Source: Blattabacterium cuenoti
GTDB lineage: Bacteria > Bacteroidota > Bacteroidia > Flavobacteriales > Blattabacteriaceae
DNA: 64,000 bases
Direction of reading: 5' to 3'
NCBI RefSeq assembly: GCF_014252115.1
Contig: NZ_CP059211.1
Coordinates: 124,001 to 188,000 of the forward strand
Part shown: in pieces, positions 59,003 to 64,000 of the stretch
How the letters are laid out: the number at the start of each line of letters is the position of its first letter
How positions within the stretch are numbered: the first letter of the stretch is position 1
Notes under the pieces: model-generated
Told to the model about the DNA's origin: nothing
The model's input: only the letters and a program-made list of their open reading frames with translations
Database searches by the model: none
Program-made: the position numbers and the translations under genes

Positions 59003-60106
59003 ATGAAAGTGTTTGTAAAAGACATAGCTGATATATTAGAAAATATAGCTCCTGTGAAATATGCACATTCTTATGATAACGTTGGATTAATTGTAGGATC
59101 ATTTCATAAAAAAGTAAAAAATGTATTGATTACTTTAGACCTAACTGAAGAAGTTTTTTATGAATCTATTAATAAAAAATGTGATTTAATAATTTCTTTT
59201 CATCCTATCATTTTTCAATCTATTAAAAATATAACTGGAAAAACATATTCAGAAAGAGTTATAATTCATGCGTTAAAAAATGATACATCTATTTATGTAA
59301 TTCATACTAATCTAGATATGGTATGGGATGGACCTTCTTCTTATATATCAAAATTATTGAAAATTAATAGAGAAAAAGTTCTTTTTCCAAAGAAAGAAAA
59401 TCTAAAAAAATTAACAACCTATGTCCCAATAGATTATGCTTCTAAAGTTAGAAATGCTTTATTTGAAGCAGGAGCTGGAAATATATCTAATTACAGTCAT
59501 TGTAGTTATAATTTTGATGGGTTTGGAAGTTATATGGGAAATAAAAAAACTAAACCTTTTTTTGGTAAAAAAGAAGTTTTTCATATGGAAAGAGAGACTT
59601 GTATTAATGTAATCTTTCCTAATTATAAGTTAAATATAATAAAAAATGCTTTATTTAAAAGTCATCCTTATGAAGAAATTGCTTACGAAATTTATAATAT
59701 TGAAAATATCAGTCCTTATATAGGAATAGGCTTTATAGGAAATCTTATGAAAAAAATGAATGAATACGATTTTCTTTGTTTTATAAAAAAAAAAATGAAT
59801 GTTACTTGTATTCGACACTCTAATTTTAGAGAAAAAAACATTCAAAAAATAGCTATGATTACAGGTTCAGGTCGTTTTGGAATAGAAACTGCTATAAAAG
59901 AAAAAGCTGATGTTTTTGTTTCTTCCGATTTAAAATATCATGATTTTTTTAAACATGAAAAAAAAATATTAATTGTGGATATAGGACACTATGAATCTGA
60001 AAAATTCACTAAAAATTTAGTAAAATCTTTCTTAGATAAAAATTTTACTTCTATTTCTGTTTATGAATCAGAAATTCATACTAATCCAGTTAAATATTTT
60101 CATTAA
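59003..60106 (+). CDS. NIF3-family dinuclear metal-centre protein
   Basis: A 367-residue protein of the Nif3/YbgI/YqfO group. The N-terminal half has YAHSYDNVGLIVGS and FHPIIFQSIKNI (metal-binding His and Asp), with HTNLD. A middle insertion domain (about 130-230; HPYEEIAYEIY) is typical of the longer form. The C-terminal half has AMITGSGRFGIETAIKEKADVFVSSDLKYHDF and DIGHYESE. GTP cyclohydrolase-like and other activities have been suggested; the cellular role is unsettled. 6 nt before the coiled-coil gene, a pairing common in Bacteroidetes. Confidence 0.92.
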   Translation: MKVFVKDIADILENIAPVKYAHSYDNVGLIVGSFHKKVKNVLITLDLTEEVFYESINKKCDLIISFHPIIFQSIKNITGKTYSERVIIHALKNDTSIYVIHTNLDMVWDGPSSYISKLLKINREKVLFPKKENLKKLTTYVPIDYASKVRNALFEAGAGNISNYSHCSYNFDGFGSYMGNKKTKPFFGKKEVFHMERETCINVIFPNYKLNIIKNALFKSHPYEEIAYEIYNIENISPYIGIGFIGNLMKKMNEYDFLCFIKKKMNVTCIRHSNFREKNIQKIAMITGSGRFGIETAIKEKADVFVSSDLKYHDFFKHEKKILIVDIGHYESEKFTKNLVKSFLDKNFTSISVYESEIHTNPVKYFH

Positions 60107-60112
60107 TTAATT

Positions 60113-60904
60113 ATGGAACATAAAATACAAGAAGCAGTTACTGTGATAGATAAGTTAAGAGTATTATATAATCTTCAATTAATAGACTCCCGTATAGATG
60201 AAATACGAAAATTTCGGAAAAATATTCCTATAGAAATAGAAAGTCTAGAAGAAGAACTAGACAAAATGAAAAAAAAATTAGAAAATATTCATGAAGATAT
60301 TCTTTATCTAAAAGAGAATATAAATAGACAAAACCAAAGTGTTAAGTCTTCAGAGATTTTAATCAATAAATATGAAAAACAAAAAGATCATGTCAAAAAC
60401 CATAAAGAATTATATTCTCTAGATAAAGAGATTGATTATCAAAAATTAGAAATTCAGTTATCTAAAAAAAGAATTAAAGAATTAAACATTCAAATTTATA
60501 AAAAAAAGGAAATTTTAAAAAAAAAAGAATATTTATTAAAAAACAAAAAAGAACACCTTTTGCATAAAAAAAAAGAGTTAAATAATATTCTTTTGGAAAA
60601 CGATAAAGAAGAAAAAATCTTATTAAAGAAATCTTTATTTTTTTCTAAAAAAGTAGATAATAATTTATTAAAAACCTATCAAAGAATAAGAAATGGAGTC
60701 AAAAATGGAGTAGCTATAGCTCCAGTACAAAGAGGTGCACCATTGGGGTCTTATTTAGCAATAACACCTCAAAAATATTCTGAATTGGTACAACGTACCA
60801 AACTTTTAATAGATGAACATAGTGGAAGAATATTGATAGATTCTGAATTAGCTGAAGAAGAAAAAAAAAAATCTTTTGTTTTTTGTTATAAAAAAAAATT
60901 GTAA
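60113..60904 (+). CDS. coiled-coil protein of the C4-type zinc-ribbon (DUF164) family with a degenerate zinc site
   Basis: A 263-residue protein. A long charged coiled coil spans about residues 20-190, followed by a C-terminal domain starting at about 195 that aligns with the CdsZ-like zinc ribbon. Relatives carry two Cys-pair knuckles (GACGGC-like and CEHCGR-like). Here they read GAPLGS and DEHSGRILIDSEL, so all four cysteines are gone although the surrounding residues are kept. The function of the family is not well defined. 6 nt after the NIF3 gene and 3 nt before the thioredoxin-like gene. Confidence 0.82.
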   Translation: MEHKIQEAVTVIDKLRVLYNLQLIDSRIDEIRKFRKNIPIEIESLEEELDKMKKKLENIHEDILYLKENINRQNQSVKSSEILINKYEKQKDHVKNHKELYSLDKEIDYQKLEIQLSKKRIKELNIQIYKKKEILKKKEYLLKNKKEHLLHKKKELNNILLENDKEEKILLKKSLFFSKKVDNNLLKTYQRIRNGVKNGVAIAPVQRGAPLGSYLAITPQKYSELVQRTKLLIDEHSGRILIDSELAEEEKKKSFVFCYKKKL

Positions 60905-60907
60905 ATC

Positions 60908-61462
60908 ATGGCACGAACTTATTCTTCTAACGAAATTAAAATTAAAATTAAAAATTTTAACTTATTAGAAGTTTCTTCAGGAAAGAAGAAATTTCTTAAA
61001 GATTTTTTTTCAGATAAAGCAACTGTAATAATGTTTATTTGCAATCATTGTCCATATGTTAAATATATTAATACGGAATTAATTCGTTTGGCTAAGGATT
61101 TTATTCCAAAAAATATTTCATTTTTAGCAATCAATTCTAATGATATCAAAAAATACCCGGAGGATTCTCCAGAAAATATGAAACAAGTACATTATAAATT
61201 AGGTTATCCTTTTCCTTATTTTTTTGATGAAACACAAGAAGTCGCCAAATATTATGGAGCACAATGTACTCCTGAATTTTTTATATTTTCCGGAAGTGGA
61301 AATTTATATTATCATGGACAATTAGATGATTCTAGACCAGAAAATAACGTTCCTATTACAGGTTTTGATGTAAGAAATGTATTACAAAACATTTTAAATG
61401 GAAAAAAAATACCTACAACAGTAAAATTAAGTTACGGATGTAATATCAAATGGAAAGCATGA
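60908..61462 (+). CDS. thioredoxin-like (AhpC/TSA-type) protein
   Basis: A 184-residue thioredoxin-fold protein with active-site FICNHCPYVKYI (CxxC, about 41-44), FLAINSNDIKKYPEDSPENM and the cis-Pro region AQCTPEFFIF. It matches a cytosolic family of thiol-disulfide or peroxiredoxin-like proteins common in Bacteroidetes; the substrate is unknown. No signal peptide. Its end overlaps the convergent DHH gene by 17 nt. Confidence 0.85.
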   Translation: MARTYSSNEIKIKIKNFNLLEVSSGKKKFLKDFFSDKATVIMFICNHCPYVKYINTELIRLAKDFIPKNISFLAINSNDIKKYPEDSPENMKQVHYKLGYPFPYFFDETQEVAKYYGAQCTPEFFIFSGSGNLYYHGQLDDSRPENNVPITGFDVRNVLQNILNGKKIPTTVKLSYGCNIKWKA

Positions 61463-62459
61463 GGTTATTATAATAAGTGGGTATAATATTTAAAAAATAT
61501 TTTATAGATTCAGATAAATTTTTTTCTAATGTTCCTCCTGCTGCATTTTTATGCCCTCCTCCTCTGAAATGTTTTCTCGAAAACATATTTACATCAAAAT
61601 TTCCTTTTGATCGAAAAGAAATTTTGACAGGAAGTTCTTCTTTTTCTTCAAAAAAGAAAACGGAAAAAACAATATTTTTAATATTTAATCCATAAGTGAT
61701 AATTCCCTCTGTATCTCCTTGTTTATAAGAATGCAAATCAACATCCGAAGCTTTAATACTCGTATAAGCTGTTCTATATTTTTTAATGACTTTTAATCTT
61801 TTCAATGCTTTAGATAATAATTTTAATTTATTTTCATTATATTTTTCTTGTAAATGATTATAAATATAACTTATGTCAATTCCTTTCTTTATTAATTTAC
61901 CGGCAATAAAATGAGTTTCTGAAGTTACAGAAGGAAAACGAAAAAGACCTGTATCTGTCATTAATCCTACATATAAACATGTAGCTATTTCTTTGTCTAT
62001 TTTATCTAAATTATTCATTTTTGATATGAATCGAAAAACTAAAATACTAGTAGCTGCTACCGTAGAATCTGAAAACATAAAATCAAAATGAAGTGGAAAT
62101 GGATGATGATCAATGAGTATTTTTTTTGCTTTTGAATACAAAAAAAAATCTCTTATATTATTTATTCTAGAATAATTATTAAAATCTATGAGAAAAACAT
62201 AATCAGAGTCTGCAATTTTTTTTTTTATTAAAGATTTTGTATGTTCAGAAAACACAATAATATCCTTGCATCCAGGGAGCCATTTAAAAGATTCAGAATA
62301 TTCTGTTGGAGATATTAAATCTACACTATGTTTTAATTTTCTAAAATAAAATAAAAGAGCTAAAGAAGAACCCAAAGCATCTCCATCTGGATTATTATGC
62401 GGTAATAATACAATTTTTTTCTTATTTTTATTTATTTCATTAATATTAGAGTACAACAT
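61446..62459 (-). CDS. DHH/DHHA1 phosphoesterase, NrnA-like (oligoribonuclease / pAp phosphatase)
   Basis: A 337-residue two-domain phosphoesterase. The DHH domain (about 1-180) has LLPHNNPDGDALGSSLAL, FLIDFNNYSRI and LIDHHPFPLHFD, with ATCLYVGLMTDTGLFRF. The DHHA1 domain ends with FRGGGHKNAAGG. NrnA enzymes degrade nanoRNA and pAp; a cyclic dinucleotide (c-di-AMP-linked) role is possible in some lineages. 3 nt after cca. Confidence 0.9.
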   Translation of the reverse strand: MLYSNINEINKNKKKIVLLPHNNPDGDALGSSLALLFYFRKLKHSVDLISPTEYSESFKWLPGCKDIIVFSEHTKSLIKKKIADSDYVFLIDFNNYSRINNIRDFFLYSKAKKILIDHHPFPLHFDFMFSDSTVAATSILVFRFISKMNNLDKIDKEIATCLYVGLMTDTGLFRFPSVTSETHFIAGKLIKKGIDISYIYNHLQEKYNENKLKLLSKALKRLKVIKKYRTAYTSIKASDVDLHSYKQGDTEGIITYGLNIKNIVFSVFFFEEKEELPVKISFRSKGNFDVNMFSRKHFRGGGHKNAAGGTLEKNLSESIKYFLNIIPTYYNNLMLSI

Positions 62460-62462
62460 ATA

Positions 62463-63884
62463 CTATTTTTTTTTCAATCCTAATTCTTCTCCTTTTTTTA
62501 ACATGAGAATATAAGCAGAATGAAAATTATTAGATATTTTTCCTTCTAAAATAGAGTCTTTAACAAAATTTTTTATGATTCCTATTTTTTTACATGGATA
62601 AATATGAAAGGCTTTCATTATATCATTTCCCGATATAGGAGATTTCCAATTTTTAATCTTATCTTTTTTTTCTAGATTTCTAATCCTTTCCATGAGAAGG
62701 TAAATATTTTTTTCGTACTGATTTTTTCTTTCCATATTATTAGTAGTAATATCAGCAATACATAATTTCATTAAATCTTCTAAATCATTTCCTATATCAA
62801 ATATAAATCTACGTATAGCAGAATCACTGGAGTTGTATCCTATTAATGCAATAGGTCTATAACTATATTGAATCATTTTTTTCACATACTTCATAGAAGA
62901 ACCTTTTGGAAGTTTTAAACGTTGAAATATATTTTTAACCATCTTAGATCCTACAAATTCATGGTCATGAAATGACCATCCTATTCTTGGAATGAATTTT
63001 TTGGTATAAGTTTTTCCAATATCGTGAAGTAATGCAACCCATCTTAACCAAAGAGAATTATCTTTTTCTTTGCTAATATTATCTACTACTTGCAAAGTAT
63101 GATAAAAGTTATCTTTATGTTTATATCCATTTTTTTCTTCTATTCCTTTTAAAGAAACAAGTTCCGGTAATATTATTGATAATAACTCAGATTTATATAA
63201 CAAAAATAACCCTATAGAAGGTTTTTCGGATAATAAAATTTTGTTAAATTCTTCAATAATTCTTTCTGTAGAAACAATATTTATTCTATCCTTGTTTTTT
63301 TTAATTGATTGAAATGAATATTTTTCTATATTAAACTGTAATTGAGTGGCAAACCGTATAGCTCGCATCATTCGTAGTGGATCATCAGAATAAGTAATAT
63401 TTGCATCTAATGGAGTTTTTAATATTTTTTTTTTCAAATCAGATAAACCTCCAAATGGATCTATTAACTCTCCATAATTATTATGATTGAGACTAATAGC
63501 TAAAGTATTGATTGTAAAATCTCTTCTATTTTGATCATCTTGTAATGATCCCAATTCTATAACTGGTTTTCTACTATAAAAATGATACGATTCTTTTCGT
63601 GATCCTACAAATTCTATTTTTTGATTATCATATTCTAACATTGCTGTACCGAAACGCTTGAATATCCTTATTTTAGGATGATAAGAAACAATATTTTTAG
63701 AAACCTCTTTAGCTAGCCTAATCCCTTCTCCTATGGTTAAAATATCTAGATCTCTTGATTGTACTTTCCCAAGTAAAAAATCTCTAACATAACCTCCTAT
63801 AACATAACTATTTTGTTTTATTTTTTGAGAAGATATACTTACAATATGAAATATTTTTTTATGAACAGCAGATGATAAATTCAT
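62463..63884 (-). CDS. cca: CCA-adding enzyme (tRNA nucleotidyltransferase) with HD domain
   Basis: Adds CCA to tRNA 3' ends, required since the three tRNA genes here lack encoded CCA. It has 473 residues: the class II nucleotidyltransferase head has VIGGYVRDFLLGK and SRDLDIL (catalytic carboxylates), RRDFTINTLA and DPLRMMRAIRFATQL (neck and base-recognition helix), followed by an HD domain with LLHDIGKTYT. A poly(A) polymerase of the same family is hard to exclude by sequence alone. 6 nt after the stop of the upstream gene. Confidence 0.93.
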   Translation of the reverse strand: MNLSSAVHKKIFHIVSISSQKIKQNSYVIGGYVRDFLLGKVQSRDLDILTIGEGIRLAKEVSKNIVSYHPKIRIFKRFGTAMLEYDNQKIEFVGSRKESYHFYSRKPVIELGSLQDDQNRRDFTINTLAISLNHNNYGELIDPFGGLSDLKKKILKTPLDANITYSDDPLRMMRAIRFATQLQFNIEKYSFQSIKKNKDRINIVSTERIIEEFNKILLSEKPSIGLFLLYKSELLSIILPELVSLKGIEEKNGYKHKDNFYHTLQVVDNISKEKDNSLWLRWVALLHDIGKTYTKKFIPRIGWSFHDHEFVGSKMVKNIFQRLKLPKGSSMKYVKKMIQYSYRPIALIGYNSSDSAIRRFIFDIGNDLEDLMKLCIADITTNNMERKNQYEKNIYLLMERIRNLEKKDKIKNWKSPISGNDIMKAFHIYPCKKIGIIKNFVKDSILEGKISNNFHSAYILMLKKGEELGLKKK

Positions 63885-63890
63885 ATTAGT

Positions 63891-64000
63891 CTATATGCGT
63901 AATATTTTTACTTTATTAGACACAATTTTTATGATAGAAGAAGCACTATAGTTTGGTTTTTCTTTTCTACGAAAATTTACAATGTAGTCTGTTCTACTTA
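63891..64000 (-). CDS. probable C-terminus of L-threonylcarbamoyladenylate synthase (Sua5/YwlC), cut by the window edge
   Basis: An open minus frame of 36 codons running in from the right edge and ending TAG at 63891-63893. The tail SASSIIKIVSNKVKILRI resembles the end of the Sua5/TsaC catalytic domain (STIVDV...ILR pattern). Flavobacteria often have this gene just upstream of cca, which fits. Only the last third or less is seen, so the call rests on a short motif and position. Confidence 0.45.
   Translation of the reverse strand, partial: SRTDYIVNFRRKEKPNYSASSIIKIVSNKVKILRI

Overview
The window reads as a compact, very AT-rich chromosome segment (roughly three quarters A+T by eye) from a flavobacterial endosymbiont. 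The best match is Blattabacterium, the cockroach fat-body symbiont. Four things point there: Bacteroidetes/Flavobacteriia-type proteins (cysteine-poor L32, the rpmB-rpmG-DUF4295-ftsY block, an archaeal/eukaryotic-type ProRS, a Rho with a long N-terminal insertion, DUF4293 beside rho); urease with fused gamma and beta subunits; biosynthetic operons kept intact inside a reduced genome; and many Lys/Asn/Ile codons with A-tracts, short gaps and overlapping gene ends. The genus is an inference; no marker search was run. I see no mobile element, phage, CRISPR array or origin.

Layout. 1-10.6 kb: htpG (cut by the left edge), ftsY, DUF4295, rpmG and rpmB on the minus strand; yebC, RNase P RNA and tRNA-Ser on plus; rmuC, initiator tRNA-Met and rho on minus; DUF4293 and prfA on plus; accC, accB and rpmF on minus. 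10.7-22 kb: proS; a divergent pyrimidine pair (class 1A pyrD and a fused OPRT-OMPDC UMP synthase); marC; a frameshifted rnpA; fbp, plsC, rnhA, a SpoU methylase, dCMP deaminase, tRNA-Leu, ureC and ureAB. 22-38 kb: the thrA-thrB-thrC operon, thyA, prs, rplY, tadA, a DedA protein, aroB, gyrA, an S41 protease lipoprotein, surE and ruvB. 38.2-53.5 kb: one co-directional purine run, purA-purB-purL-purE-purC-purF-purM-purN-purH-purD-guaA. 53.5-64 kb: accD and fba; a RecB/AddA-like helicase without a nuclease domain; lipA, a NIF3 protein, a coiled-coil protein with a degenerate zinc ribbon, a thioredoxin-like protein, an NrnA-like DHH phosphoesterase, the CCA-adding enzyme, and the tail of a probable Sua5 gene.

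How it fits together. prs and the purine run give PRPP to IMP, AMP and (with guaB elsewhere) GMP; pyrD and UMP synthase finish UMP; thyA and dCMP deaminase supply dTMP. Urease would turn urea nitrogen into ammonia for these pathways and for amino acids (threonine operon, aroB). fbp and fba suggest gluconeogenic carbon flow. RNase P RNA, a damaged RNase P protein gene, tRNA genes without encoded CCA and the CCA-adding enzyme form a tRNA-maturation set.

Most of the window is ordinary symbiont housekeeping, and I do not see a new multi-gene system. The points most worth checking are the rnpA frameshift at an 11-A tract (possible rescue by slippage), the eukaryote-like UMP synthase beside a class 1A DHODH, the loss of all zinc-ribbon cysteines in the 60.1 kb protein, the nuclease-less helicase, and a 26-bp direct repeat that carries the surE start codon.
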